Virus record (IMG/VR): IMGVR_UViG_3300035698_029964
Location: 1-22,357 of that record
Source of the DNA: a virus
DNA length: 22,357 nt
Strand: one strand, 5' to 3'
Under the pieces are notes generated by a model. That model did not search any database. It was not told where the DNA came from and was given only the letters and a program-made list of their open reading frames with translations. Below are positions 1-7,670 of the stretch, piece after piece; the first letter of the stretch is position 1, and each line of letters starts with the position of its first letter. The position numbers and the translations under genes were made by a program.

Positions 1-353
1 AATCCATCTTCATAATCTGCTTTAAATTTAATCATATTCATACTCATCATCTCATCAAAAGATGTACCAGATTCAATCACAGCTAATGTCCAATAATAAA
101 GTGAATCTCCCAACTCCTTCTTTACTTTTATCATATCTACTGATCTATTATAACCGATTCCCTTCTTACATAAATCAAGAATTTCTGCTGCTTCAGTCAC
201 CATTCCCATAGATGCATGTAGAAATCCTGGTGAGATATAATCTTTACCTGCCATTTTGAAACGGGGAGATGTTGTTCTTTGGAGATCAAGAACAAACTTT
301 CAATATTCAACTTCTATTTCATTTTTTATCCGAAATACTTCATGATTATCCAT
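1..353 (-). pseudogene. MazG-like nucleotide pyrophosphohydrolase, in-frame TGA, cut by window edge
   Basis: Reading from the ATG at 351-353, which has GAGG about 8 nt upstream, the frame gives 17 codons, then TGA at 300-302, then stays open to the window edge. The part after the stop carries the all-alpha NTP pyrophosphatase signature: E-A-A-E (codons 54-57) followed by E-L-G-D (codons 80-83), the ExxE/ExxD metal-binding helices of MazG-like enzymes, which hydrolyse (d)NTPs to (d)NMP and pyrophosphate. The residues around the stop (VEY*KFVLDLQ) resemble the first conserved helix of the family, so the stop lies inside the fold rather than before the true start. The only later start before the motif is the ATG at 252-254, which lacks a visible Shine-Dalgarno. 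Many genes here end in TGA, so recoding to Trp is unlikely. A nonsense mutation, readthrough or a base error all remain possible. The C-terminus lies outside the window. Confidence 0.7.
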
Positions 354-363
354 TTTATTTTCC

Positions 364-852
364 TCATGACCAATTACTAGGATCTGTATTATAATATTGA
401 ACCCATTCATATATATACTGACAAACTATACATTTTCTCTTAGGAACTGATTTTCCTTTATACCGCGGATGTTTCTTACATGTACTTGGAAGATATCTCT
501 GAAGCCCTTTTAAAAGTTCCACTCCTAAAAGACCTCTCTTTACCATCTCTTCTGTATGTATAGCACAATGAACATTCCATTCAGCAGCAGCTAAATGATC
601 TTCACCTCTATCTCCTTCAAGATATTCATCTAAATGACGTTGAGCACTATTAAGAAATTCTACAACCGGCATTCCTTTTTCCCAATTACGAAGATCATAT
701 TTTATAGCCCCAGTTTCAAAATGTCTATTCACTCGTCTATTAGAAATAGGACTTCGAAGTGTAGGCAATCCCTTACCAACCATTCTATCTCTTAAAGCTC
801 CAGATTTAAATTTTCTCCGATTTCCTGTATCTTTAATAACAAATTTTTCCAT
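364..852 (-). CDS. DUF5664 / dATP-dGTP diphosphohydrolase-like protein with C-terminal zinc ribbon
   Basis: A 162-aa protein. Residues about 44-103 match the phage family known as dATP/dGTP diphosphohydrolase N-terminal domain (DUF5664): TGAIKYDLRNWEKGMP, then SAQRHLDEYL, then a GED acidic patch followed by AAAEWNVHCAIH. In characterised relatives this all-alpha His/Asp domain removes pyrophosphate from purine dNTPs; the activity here is inferred from the family. The C-terminus adds C125-x2-H128 and C141-x2-C144, a probable structural zinc site. It ends in TGA 11 bases before the MazG-like gene, so two nucleotide pyrophosphohydrolase-type genes are adjacent and probably cotranscribed. The family occurs in many ordinary phages and in Z-genome (2-aminoadenine) phages. 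No PurZ is present here, so base replacement cannot be claimed. Confidence 0.75.
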   Translation of the reverse strand: MEKFVIKDTGNRRKFKSGALRDRMVGKGLPTLRSPISNRRVNRHFETGAIKYDLRNWEKGMPVVEFLNSAQRHLDEYLEGDRGEDHLAAAEWNVHCAIHTEEMVKRGLLGVELLKGLQRYLPSTCKKHPRYKGKSVPKRKCIVCQYIYEWVQYYNTDPSNWS

Positions 853-857
853 CTCAA

Positions 858-1637
858 TTATTCTCCTTTCAATTTATCTAATTCTTCTTGAAAAGAATTA
901 AGATCTTCTCTTAATGATTTTACTGTTCTTACAAGTCTAGATGGAATAATATCTTTCAACTCCTCTAATTTTCTAAAAACAGACCATTGATTTACAGACT
1001 TACTAATATCAAAACCAAGTTCTTTAATCCTTTCTTTTATTTCATCATATGTCCCCATATTTTCTATAAGTTGTTCATTTTTTATCTCTACTCTTTTAAT
1101 ATCTCTTTTTATAATCTTTTGTATTCTCTTACCTACCTTACTTCCAAAATTTACTTTTTGTTCTTTCATTTCCATCCATTCCTTCCAATATACTTCACGA
1201 GAAACAGGATGATATTCCTTTTTTACACTAGACCTCCACATCATTATATATCTATATAATTCTTCTGGAATATCTACTTGTCTATAAGGCGCTTTCTTTT
1301 TTATAAATAAACGTGTTCCTGTACTTGAAAGCCATAACAATCCTACATTAGCAGGTACTTCATCAGGTAATATAAGTTTCCATGGACATACAAAATAAAA
1401 TTCATTACAATAAGGAAGATAAGATAGCCATTTTTCATCATTCAAAAAATCAGATCTACTTACTTTAATTTCATATCCTATAGTAAGAGGATTAGCCCAA
1501 GATTTCTTCATAACCCAAGCATCTAATCGAACACATCCCATAAATTGAGAGGGACCTGTTTTACATTCTGATATAAAAATATCTTGCCAATGTTTATCTC
1601 TTAATGCTTCTACTAATGTTCCTGCTACTACTACCAT
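858..1637 (-). CDS. MmcB-like PD-(D/E)XK DNA repair/nuclease family protein
   Basis: A 259-aa protein. The N-terminal 130 residues carry a restriction-like core: RLDAWVM (D39), then GYEIKVSRSDF (E56, K58), then KWLSYLPYCNEFYFVCP and a GLLWLS strand. This D...ExK pattern with 'SRxDF...KW..Y...C..FYF' is characteristic of the MmcB family, a PD-(D/E)XK fold linked to DNA repair in Caulobacter. A catalytic nuclease role is plausible because D, E and K are all present, but the substrate is unknown. Residues about 160-259 are Lys/Glu-rich and predicted helical or coiled-coil, an extension not typical of MmcB. The start ATG overlaps the stop of the sigma-like gene (TAATG) and follows GGAAG, supporting translational coupling. 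Confidence 0.65.
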   Translation of the reverse strand: MVVVAGTLVEALRDKHWQDIFISECKTGPSQFMGCVRLDAWVMKKSWANPLTIGYEIKVSRSDFLNDEKWLSYLPYCNEFYFVCPWKLILPDEVPANVGLLWLSSTGTRLFIKKKAPYRQVDIPEELYRYIMMWRSSVKKEYHPVSREVYWKEWMEMKEQKVNFGSKVGKRIQKIIKRDIKRVEIKNEQLIENMGTYDEIKERIKELGFDISKSVNQWSVFRKLEELKDIIPSRLVRTVKSLREDLNSFQEELDKLKGE

Positions 1638-2245
1638 TATACATCTTCCAAATTTCTATTACGTAAATACACTCGAATTCTTTTCAATACATTTTTTATC
1701 TTCTTTCGAATCCAATTATCAGAATGTCCATATACATCAGTCAAATCTTTCATTTTCAATTCTACTACAAATTTAAGATATAACAAATTAAGTTCTGAAG
1801 GTGTAATAATTTTATCAACAATTAATTTCTGATATCTTTCCCGTAAAAATTCCCGTTCAAGATCTTGATAAACTGTTTCTTCAGGCACTATCATATCTTT
1901 ATTTCTATAAATATTAGCTATAATTTTCTTTTCTTTAGGATTATCACAAAAATTTCTTATTTCAGCTTTCATATAAGCAATCAATCTTGCTTGTAGTTTT
2001 CTTCCTGACTCACTTTGTTTTGCAGTATCAATTCCTCTATAAATTCCTATAATAGCAGAATGATAAAAATCCTGTGCATAATCTTTATTCCGAAATTGAG
2101 GCCTTCTTTTTAGATATTTATTTATTGTATATACTATTAAATCATCTATTCTTATCAATATTTTTATAAAATCCCTCTTATTTTTTGTCTCTTTATATTT
2201 AAAAATTAATTTTTTAAAAATCTGATGTGATAATTTATCTTTCAT
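1637..2245 (-). CDS. Sigma-70-like transcription factor (phage sigma)
   Basis: A 202-aa protein starting MKDKLSHQIF. The ATG at 2243-2245 was chosen because GGAGACC sits 8 nt upstream and it directly follows the terminase stop; a longer upstream frame has no such support. Residues about 30-100 look like sigma region 2 (acidic DYAQDFYHSAIIGIYRGID followed by a basic, aromatic helix AYMKAEIRNF). Residues about 148-195 look like region 4 (TPSELNLLYLKFVVELKMKD, then a helix-turn-helix with DNWIRKKIKNVLKRI). In phages such small sigma-like proteins redirect host RNA polymerase to middle or late promoters; that role is inferred. Its place just after the terminase and the conservation of both regions support the call, but similarity is structural rather than strong in sequence. 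Confidence 0.6.
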   Translation of the reverse strand: MKDKLSHQIFKKLIFKYKETKNKRDFIKILIRIDDLIVYTINKYLKRRPQFRNKDYAQDFYHSAIIGIYRGIDTAKQSESGRKLQARLIAYMKAEIRNFCDNPKEKKIIANIYRNKDMIVPEETVYQDLEREFLRERYQKLIVDKIITPSELNLLYLKFVVELKMKDLTDVYGHSDNWIRKKIKNVLKRIRVYLRNRNLEDV

Positions 2246-2246
2246 A

Positions 2247-4247
2247 TTATGGTCTCCTATCTCCTTGTGACTTTTTAAATAAATCCTTAAAAGTCGAGGT
2301 TTCCTTTTTAGACATACCTTCTTGATCTGATTCTTTCTTTTTAGTCCGAATTGATGCTTCATCCACCCACCAAAGTTCATTTGTTGGATCTTCTTTAGGA
2401 GGAGTTATAGATTTCTTCATAGCCTCTTTCATAAATTCAATATCAGGAGGAGATTCACAATTTTTAAGAGCACTATGTGTACTTCCAGCAACTCCATCAG
2501 ACTCATCTTTTGAACCTTTTATAACCACTTCTCGAGTATTTCCATCTTCAAGAAATTCAATATCAATTACATTTTCAGGATGATCTATTTTATTTTTCTC
2601 TGGATCATCTTCTAAATTAACTAATTCAAAATGTAAATATTCATTTCTATGACAAATCCAACGTCTATCTTCTACTAAATCTCTAAATTCATGATAAATA
2701 CTAGAATCTTTATCTACAGAAAGATAATCACATTTAACACCTGCCCTAGTTAAAATCTGTATAGAATCCTCAGACATTGCTCTGTGATCAAATGTGCATA
2801 AAGCTATATTAAAATGATATAATTTTTTTAAATCTATAATCATTTTTCTAACTTTATTAAGAGGAATCTTATCACCAGGTCGAGCATGAATTCTCATTGC
2901 AAAATCAGTTTCTACAACAGCCCGTTTTACTTGTATAAAAGACCCATCTTCTTCCTCTTCATTATCTTTTACCCAACCCTTAACACAAGACATCCCTATT
3001 CCTAGGGCGTCACCATCACCTGAAAAAGCAATATCTACATGAATATATCTAGGAATATGTTTTGGAATACGTATAGCATTTAAATCAAGATAATTAATAA
3101 GATTAACATCATCTTCCATTCCTATACTAATTGTTAATTTTCTAACAGGATCTTTCTTTGTACTATCATAACAATCAACAAGCATTTTTTCAGATGAAAA
3201 TAATTTACTTTTCCTTAAATAAGAAACAGATATTCCTGCTATATCACGCAACGAACCTATTACATCACGATTAAAATCTCTATAATATTCTACTGGAACC
3301 CATATAACTTTAAATCCTTCTCTTTGAGCTTTTTCTACATCTTCTTTATTATAACAAACTTTATCTTGTTCATCTTTATAAGCCATAACTTCTGAAGTAA
3401 CATATATATCTCCTATCTTTACAGGAAATTTTTCACCACTATAATCTGCTGCTGGTTTAGCCTCCCAAATAGGAATATCTATAATATAGACACTCGGAAC
3501 ATTTTTCATTTGTACAATAAAAGTATTAAGAAAAGATAATTGTTCTTGTTTAGAAGCTACTAAGAAAAACTTACCTAAACTTTCCTCATCAAAAACAAAC
3601 CTAGACATAAATCTTCTTACAGTAGACTCATATGCTTTAAGAACTCTCATTCTTTGCTTATCAGATTCAGATGAATCATCCACCTCATCCATGCAAGCTA
3701 TAATAACATCAGAACCTACTGTTCCAAACCCCTTTGCATAAGGAGAAGCTAATTTATATTCAAATACAGGAAATTCTATTCTAGGAACAAGACCTGTTTC
3801 AAAAATAGTTCCTTTTTCTCTAAACCAAGGAGATGATAATAAATGACTTTGGAGTAAATTATATCCTATACTAGCTCCTAATGATTTTGTTAAATTAAAA
3901 AATACAACAGCCATTTTTCCACCACCAGCCTTTGAATAAAAAGACCAAGGATCTTTTAGACAAAGAATTCGATGCATTATATATCCCATTCCCCAGATAG
4001 CTGCTCTTGATTTTCCTGTTCCTATTGCTCCAGTTAAAACAATTAAATATTTTGAATCCTCTTTTGAAATCTCATCTAAACTATTCATCCATATAGGATA
4101 TATCATTTTCCCATTCCCAGTAAGTTTCCCAAAAAATCTATCACTACAAAGAAATTCTTTCATAGAAACGGGACGTTCTGTATATTGAAGATTATAGGCA
4201 TAATCTAAAAATGTATTAATACGTTTAATTTTATTTGGATTTTTCAT
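2247..4247 (-). CDS. terL: Terminase large subunit (packaging ATPase-nuclease)
   Basis: A 666-aa protein that powers DNA packaging into the prohead and cuts the concatemer. Walker A is GAIGTGKS at residues 73-80. Walker B is VIIACMDEVDD around 181-191, with D187 and E188. The C-terminal RNase H-like nuclease begins with HVDIAFSGDGDA (D405), continues with TFDHRAMSED, and ends with an acidic SKDESDGVAGSTHSAL segment, giving the expected three acidic positions. Length is a little above the usual 450-600 aa. The ATG at 4245-4247 was chosen because it overlaps the end of the candidate small terminase by 17 bases; the frame extends 10 codons further but that would overlap more deeply. No portal or capsid gene is in the window; they would be expected downstream, to the left. 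Confidence 0.9.
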   Translation of the reverse strand: MKNPNKIKRINTFLDYAYNLQYTERPVSMKEFLCSDRFFGKLTGNGKMIYPIWMNSLDEISKEDSKYLIVLTGAIGTGKSRAAIWGMGYIMHRILCLKDPWSFYSKAGGGKMAVVFFNLTKSLGASIGYNLLQSHLLSSPWFREKGTIFETGLVPRIEFPVFEYKLASPYAKGFGTVGSDVIIACMDEVDDSSESDKQRMRVLKAYESTVRRFMSRFVFDEESLGKFFLVASKQEQLSFLNTFIVQMKNVPSVYIIDIPIWEAKPAADYSGEKFPVKIGDIYVTSEVMAYKDEQDKVCYNKEDVEKAQREGFKVIWVPVEYYRDFNRDVIGSLRDIAGISVSYLRKSKLFSSEKMLVDCYDSTKKDPVRKLTISIGMEDDVNLINYLDLNAIRIPKHIPRYIHVDIAFSGDGDALGIGMSCVKGWVKDNEEEEDGSFIQVKRAVVETDFAMRIHARPGDKIPLNKVRKMIIDLKKLYHFNIALCTFDHRAMSEDSIQILTRAGVKCDYLSVDKDSSIYHEFRDLVEDRRWICHRNEYLHFELVNLEDDPEKNKIDHPENVIDIEFLEDGNTREVVIKGSKDESDGVAGSTHSALKNCESPPDIEFMKEAMKKSITPPKEDPTNELWWVDEASIRTKKKESDQEGMSKKETSTFKDLFKKSQGDRRP

Positions 4248-4965
4248 TATCTTTCTTATTTTCAAAATCAGCATCAACTATGTTTTTCTCTAAATTTTTT
4301 ATCATCTTTTCTCTAGATCTCGGGTCCATTTGATCAATTCCCTTTAACAACTTTTGATCTTCTTCTGATGATGTACTATGAACATTTTTTCGACTATCTG
4401 CACTATTAAAATTATATTGATTTATTTTAGTAATTTCTTGAGGTTTTGCAACAGAAAATCCTAAATCTTTAATTGCTTTTAAAAGAAGATTTTCATCTTT
4501 CCTCATTTCATCTAATATTCTCACCCGAAGATCATATATTCCTGTATTTTCAAGAAGCACTGTTGGTGTTATACTACCACATTTAGGTTCTAAACATCTA
4601 TATCCTACAACTTCATCATTAACATCCCGTATTTCACCTACAGGAACTTTATGACAAGTTGATACCAATATCTCTGATTTATCTTCTATTTCATCTAACC
4701 ATTGCTGATATCTACAAAGTCTTTCTTGTACTCCCATATGAAGATATTCCATAAAATTATAACAAACATGAAGACCCACATCGTTCTTTCTCTGCTTTTC
4801 AAACTTCTTAATAATTTTTGATACATAAACTGGATCTATATTTGTATCTTTATATTCAGGAAGTTTTTTCAATCCTTCTACAATTTTAGAAATAACACCT
4901 CTATATCTAAAATAATAAAATCTTATATTATCTTCAAGAGTAAATTTTTGAATTGAATTAGACAT
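4231..4965 (-). CDS. Probable terminase small subunit (DNA-binding)
   Basis: A 244-aa protein that overlaps the start of the large terminase. The call rests mainly on this position and on its N-terminus: residues 10-60 contain helices that look like a helix-turn-helix (GVISKIVEGLKKLPEY... VYVSKIIKKFEKQRK), as in small terminases that recognise the packaging site. The middle holds a possible zinc pair, C104 in STCHK and the CLEPKC segment near 124-130. The C-terminal 60 residues are charged, acidic then Lys-rich, and probably flexible. I do not recognise a specific family. It could alternatively be another DNA-binding protein in the packaging operon. The upstream Shine-Dalgarno is weak (AAGAAAG). 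Confidence 0.5.
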   Translation of the reverse strand: MSNSIQKFTLEDNIRFYYFRYRGVISKIVEGLKKLPEYKDTNIDPVYVSKIIKKFEKQRKNDVGLHVCYNFMEYLHMGVQERLCRYQQWLDEIEDKSEILVSTCHKVPVGEIRDVNDEVVGYRCLEPKCGSITPTVLLENTGIYDLRVRILDEMRKDENLLLKAIKDLGFSVAKPQEITKINQYNFNSADSRKNVHSTSSEEDQKLLKGIDQMDPRSREKMIKNLEKNIVDADFENKKDNEKSK

Positions 4966-5199
4966 TTAATTAACTTTCTTCTTTTCACTTCGATAATTTC
5001 TAATTCCTGCAATTAATGTACATATCCCCATAATAAATAATCCAGGAAGTCCTTTATAAGCAACTACAACAAGAAATAATACCGTAGCTATAACATACAT
5101 TATCCAAAACTTATATCTCTTTACCACAAGATTTAAACTTAAGGCTATTCCTATACCTCCCAATATATCAAACATCTTTATTAACATTTCCCAATTCAT
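4966..5199 (-). CDS. Small membrane protein, three hydrophobic segments
   Basis: A 77-aa protein made almost entirely of membrane segments: about residues 9-26 (ILGGIGIALSLNLVV), 29-48 (YKFWIMYVIATVLFLVVVAY) and 50-66 (GLPGLFIMGICTLIAGI), with a Lys/Arg-rich tail (RSEKKKVN). No signal peptidase site is evident. It somewhat resembles very short phage proteins annotated as PnuC-like (nicotinamide riboside transporter-like) in its Leu/Ile-rich repeats and single Trp in the second segment. It could equally be a holin: size, three segments and a basic tail fit. No lysin gene lies next to it, which argues weakly against a lysis role. The start has a strong GGAGAG site, and its ATG overlaps the TGA of the GroES-like gene (ATGA). 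Confidence 0.6.
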   Translation of the reverse strand: MNWEMLIKMFDILGGIGIALSLNLVVKRYKFWIMYVIATVLFLVVVAYKGLPGLFIMGICTLIAGIRNYRSEKKKVN

Positions 5200-5558
5200 T
5201 TTATCTCTCCATACAAATCTTTATATCCACAAAGAACTATAAAATGCTGTTTACCATCTAAACCTGTATCATAAAATCCCCAAGGCACACTTTTATCATA
5301 AGCAACCCTCATCCCAACTTTTAATTGATCTGAAGTTGGATGCCATATATCATCCTTATCATAATATCCAGGCCCTACACTTAACAAAATTCCTGTCCCA
5401 TCCCGATAATATTTCCTAAACTGACCAGGAATCTCAATTATACTTTTCTTACTCTTAAACTTTTCTGGAGGCGGAGTACGATAAATAAATACTTTATCTG
5501 ATATAGCTCTATATGGAAAACAAAGATTTCCGTCTTTATCATGCCAAGGAGTTTTCAT
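5196..5558 (-). CDS. GroES/Cpn10-like co-chaperonin
   Basis: A 120-aa protein with the 10-kDa co-chaperonin layout: AISDKVFIYRTPPPE (residues 18-32), a Lys/Ser loop corresponding to the mobile loop (about 33-46, ending IIEIPGQF), then GTGILLSVGPG (54-64), then QLKVGMRVAYDKS (78-90) and a final beta strand around HFIVLCGYKDL. GroES caps the GroEL ring. Phage versions such as T4 gp31 adapt the host chaperonin to fold the capsid protein, and its place next to the packaging genes fits that job, by inference. No GroEL gene is present. The sequence between GPG and KVG is longer than in bacterial GroES, and the N-terminus has about 15 extra residues. It overlaps both neighbours by 4 nt. Confidence 0.7.
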   Translation of the reverse strand: MKTPWHDKDGNLCFPYRAISDKVFIYRTPPPEKFKSKKSIIEIPGQFRKYYRDGTGILLSVGPGYYDKDDIWHPTSDQLKVGMRVAYDKSVPWGFYDTGLDGKQHFIVLCGYKDLYGEIK

Positions 5559-5929
5559 TTTACACCAACACTTTCATTAATATATGTAGCAATATTACCT
5601 TCTGACTCTTGAACATCAACACGATAACATTTAGATATCTGCAAATATATCCAATAAGCGAGATTTTCAGATGTAGGATTTAATCTAACAGGATCATCTT
5701 CATCAAGCATAGATCTAAACAATTCATTTAAATTCTGATGATCAAGTCGAAAATGAATTTTCTTCTTTATAAGAGCGAAATCTTCAACCATACCATTTTC
5801 ATTTCGTTCACCTTGACAATAAATAGTAATTTTTAAATTATGACCGTGAAGTCCATTACATTTACTTTCATAAGGTAGATTAAGTTGATGAGCTATAGCT
5901 ATTTCGAATGTTTTCTTTATCCTAAACAT
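5555..5929 (-). CDS. queD: 6-carboxy-5,6,7,8-tetrahydropterin synthase (QueD family)
   Basis: A 124-aa protein close to the family's usual length of about 120. QueD makes 6-carboxytetrahydropterin from dihydroneopterin triphosphate, the second step towards preQ0. All key elements are visible: zinc ligands H14 (in IAHQLN), H28 and H30 (in LHGHN); catalytic C24 (ESKCNG); the D63-H64 pair (RLDHQNLNEL); the NPTSENLA motif (84-91); and the late Glu around E110 (VQESEGN). With the QueC-like gene at 13359-13964 it forms part of a 7-deazaguanine route. QueE and FolE are not in the window and may be elsewhere on the genome or supplied by the host. A good GGAG site precedes the ATG. Confidence 0.88.
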   Translation of the reverse strand: MFRIKKTFEIAIAHQLNLPYESKCNGLHGHNLKITIYCQGERNENGMVEDFALIKKKIHFRLDHQNLNELFRSMLDEDDPVRLNPTSENLAYWIYLQISKCYRVDVQESEGNIATYINESVGVK

Positions 5930-6126
5930 TATTTTAACTCCTGTTCTATTATTTGAGTTTCAACAAAACCTATAACTTTACCTTTTCCTGATTCACCTTC
6001 TTTTGAAAACATCAAAGTTTGTTTATGACTTAATGCCCATTTTAAAGCTGCTTTCCAGGCTATCATACAGAATCCTTTTTCATTTTCTGTCGGCTCTTCT
6101 TTAAACCATTTATCAAATTCTTTCAT
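5929..6126 (-). CDS. Small phage protein, paralogue of the gene at 6126-6308
   Basis: A 65-aa protein of unknown function. It opens MKEFDKWFKEEP and contains AWKAALKWAL around residues 23-32, the same frame as its upstream neighbour (MKEFEKWYRELP ... GWKAALEWV). Short proteins with 'FxxWF' followed by 'W.AALEW' are common in phages and have no assigned role. It ends in IIEQELK, comparable with IINQELGEE in the paralogue. The start overlaps the stop of its neighbour and follows GGGAGAAG, a strong ribosome site. Predicted fully helical, with no membrane segment or catalytic motif. Confidence 0.65.
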   Translation of the reverse strand: MKEFDKWFKEEPTENEKGFCMIAWKAALKWALSHKQTLMFSKEGESGKGKVIGFVETQIIEQELK

Positions 6127-6308
6127 TATTCTTCTCCCAGCTCTTGATTGATTATTTCATTGGCAGAACTATCAATAACAAGGTTATCTCTTACCCATTC
6201 TAAAGCTGCTTTCCAGCCTTTTTCATATTTTTCACAAGTAAGGATAGTAAAATCCTCTGCATCTTCCCTCATTGGTAATTCTCTGTACCATTTCTCAAAC
6301 TCTTTCAT
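6126..6308 (-). CDS. Small phage protein, paralogue of the gene at 5929-6126
   Basis: A 60-aa protein, MKEFEKWYRELP..., with EKGWKAALEWVRD in the middle and an IINQELGEE ending. It shares start, core and end with the next gene downstream, so the two are a tandem duplication that has since diverged. Function unknown. AGGAA lies about 8 nt before the ATG. Predicted to be an amphipathic helical protein. Confidence 0.65.
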   Translation of the reverse strand: MKEFEKWYRELPMREDAEDFTILTCEKYEKGWKAALEWVRDNLVIDSSANEIINQELGEE

Positions 6309-6319
6309 ATTTCTAATTC

Positions 6320-6868
6320 CTATTCTATCAATTCATATAAAGAATTTAAATGACGATATTTCTCACCCATACCCATCCCACACCCAACCAAAAATCCATC
6401 ACCTTCATAAGTATAACCTACTACATCTGGAACATCCATGATATTCTGCTTAATACGATTTATCTTCTTATCAACCAAAACTGCTATATTAATAGATTTT
6501 GGAAGTAAATCTCCTCCAATAAGTATCTGATATGCTTCATCAAGTGTTAATCCTGAATCAATCACATCATCTACTATCCAAACATCTCTACCATTAATAT
6601 CTTCTTTAGTAAGATCAAGAGGATAAGTGACCAAAAGACTACCATTTGATTTAATTGTTTTATCATAAGAAGATAAACCTATATACCCTACTCTTATATC
6701 ATATTTTTGAGAACTGAATAAATTTAAAAGAGAATAAGTTGTAAACATTCCTCCTTTTAGAATACCAATAAAAGTTATCTTATCCTGATTAAACTTCTGT
6801 ATCTTCAAAGCCATATTCAAAATATGTGCACGTATATATCTTTCATTTTGAATTATATTTAATTTCAT
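6320..6868 (-). CDS. Hypoxanthine/guanine phosphoribosyltransferase-like protein
   Basis: A 182-aa type I phosphoribosyltransferase, the usual size of bacterial Hpt. The PRPP-binding motif VWIVDDVIDSGLTL is at residues 96-109, with the adjacent acidic pair D100-D101. The pyrophosphate loop GILKGG is at 35-40, and the flexible-loop region has SSYDKT around 66-71, like the SSYG segment of HPRTs. A late aromatic/valine region (VPDVVGYTYEGDGFLVGCGMG) matches the purine-binding end of HPRTs. It would join hypoxanthine or guanine to PRPP to give IMP or GMP. It may salvage purines released from host DNA, or act on a related base; because deazaguanine genes are nearby the true base is uncertain. It ends in TAG; GGAG precedes the ATG, which overlaps the Rad50-C stop. 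Confidence 0.75.
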   Translation of the reverse strand: MKLNIIQNERYIRAHILNMALKIQKFNQDKITFIGILKGGMFTTYSLLNLFSSQKYDIRVGYIGLSSYDKTIKSNGSLLVTYPLDLTKEDINGRDVWIVDDVIDSGLTLDEAYQILIGGDLLPKSINIAVLVDKKINRIKQNIMDVPDVVGYTYEGDGFLVGCGMGMGEKYRHLNSLYELIE

Positions 6869-7494
6869 ATCAAATTCTCCACTTTTTCAATATGACTAAT
6901 TCCTTTTATTTTACTTACATTAAATCGAGCATCAGCTAATTCCATTAACTTGGTTCTATGTGTAGTTATAATATATTGTGTATCAAACATTTCTGAAAGA
7001 TTTCGAAGTACATCTCCAAATAATACCAATCTCTCTCCATCCAAATTCCGACAAGGTTCATCAATTACAAAAACATTCCTTGTAACAGGATATTTAATAG
7101 CCCAACATACTAAACGTAATACAAATGAACATACATCAACAACTCCAAATCCAAGATCATCATCAGCATCTTTCAATAAATATCTTCTATCATCTATAAT
7201 AGCATACATTCGAATTTCAGGTTGATTTCTTGCTATAACACTTTCCATTTCAAAAGAATAATTTTCACCAAATACATAGTGTAATGCTTGAGTAATTAAT
7301 TTTTCAAAAACTGCTTTGAATTCACTTTGAGCTAGTATTCCTACAACATTCATTACATCAAGAGCTTCTTCTAAATTAACTAGATTATTTTTTAAGCCCT
7401 TAATCTTTGTCTCTGTTTCATCTTTTTTTGTAATAAGTAATTCTTGAGCAGCTCTTTTAGAATTTAAAAATTTTTCATATGTAGCTAAATTCAT
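6865..7494 (-). CDS. Rad50/SbcC-like ATPase, C-terminal half
   Basis: A 209-aa protein corresponding only to the C-terminal lobe of an SMC/Rad50 ATPase. Residues about 10-50 are helical or coiled coil. LGFGVVDVCSFVLRL (114-128) occupies the place of the ABC signature helix. Walker B is VFVIDE (141-146, E146 catalytic), followed by a D-loop NLDGERL (150-156) and the H-loop TTHR (H179). There is no Walker A, which is on the other half at 10161-11267. The two must meet to make a complete ATP site, in the same way the N and C lobes do in single-chain Rad50. The Mre11-like gene lies between them. It is an intact gene with its own start overlapping the upstream small gene by 4 nt, not a fragment left by a frameshift. 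Confidence 0.8.
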   Translation of the reverse strand: MNLATYEKFLNSKRAAQELLITKKDETETKIKGLKNNLVNLEEALDVMNVVGILAQSEFKAVFEKLITQALHYVFGENYSFEMESVIARNQPEIRMYAIIDDRRYLLKDADDDLGFGVVDVCSFVLRLVCWAIKYPVTRNVFVIDEPCRNLDGERLVLFGDVLRNLSEMFDTQYIITTHRTKLMELADARFNVSKIKGISHIEKVENLI

Positions 7495-7661
7495 CTTGAT
7501 TTTCTCTTAAATAATTTCGTTCTACGACAATTCTTACAAGTTACTTTAGATTTTATACGTGTAGCTTTGTCTTTATCTGTTGTATAAAAAGCATAATGAA
7601 AAAGACCACAAGCCATATAATAATTTGTACCACCAGGATATTTACCGTAATGCTTTTTCAT
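7491..7661 (-). CDS. Small zinc-finger-like phage protein
   Basis: A 56-aa basic protein. C18-G-x2-H22 in the first half and C42-x2-C45 in the second (VTCKNCRRTK) suggest one zinc-binding site of the type common in short phage proteins with an 'aCG ... vTCk.C' pattern. The start was chosen from GGGAG six bases before the ATG. It ends in TGA overlapping the start of the Rad50-C gene (ATGA), giving tight coupling. Function unknown; nucleic-acid binding is a reasonable guess. Confidence 0.65.
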   Translation of the reverse strand: MKKHYGKYPGGTNYYMACGLFHYAFYTTDKDKATRIKSKVTCKNCRRTKLFKRKSR

Positions 7662-7670
7662 TTCAACTCC

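Noticed and set aside
300-302. Genome-wide reassignment of TGA to tryptophan
   Set aside because: TGA ends at least eight intact genes here, often in ATGA overlaps with the next start. Trp is encoded by TGG throughout and no suppressor tRNA is seen in the window.
987-1259. Open frames on the plus strand, such as 987-1259, 6148-6441, 7596-7838, 15934-16176 and 20837-21073
   Set aside because: Each lies opposite a well-supported minus-strand gene, has low-complexity Phe/Ile/Ser/Tyr-rich translation typical of antisense AT-rich DNA, and lacks ribosome sites.
4248-4277. Ten-codon N-terminal extension of the large terminase
   Set aside because: The ATG at 4245-4247 gives the short overlap typical of this genome; the extension lies wholly inside the upstream gene and adds no family sequence.
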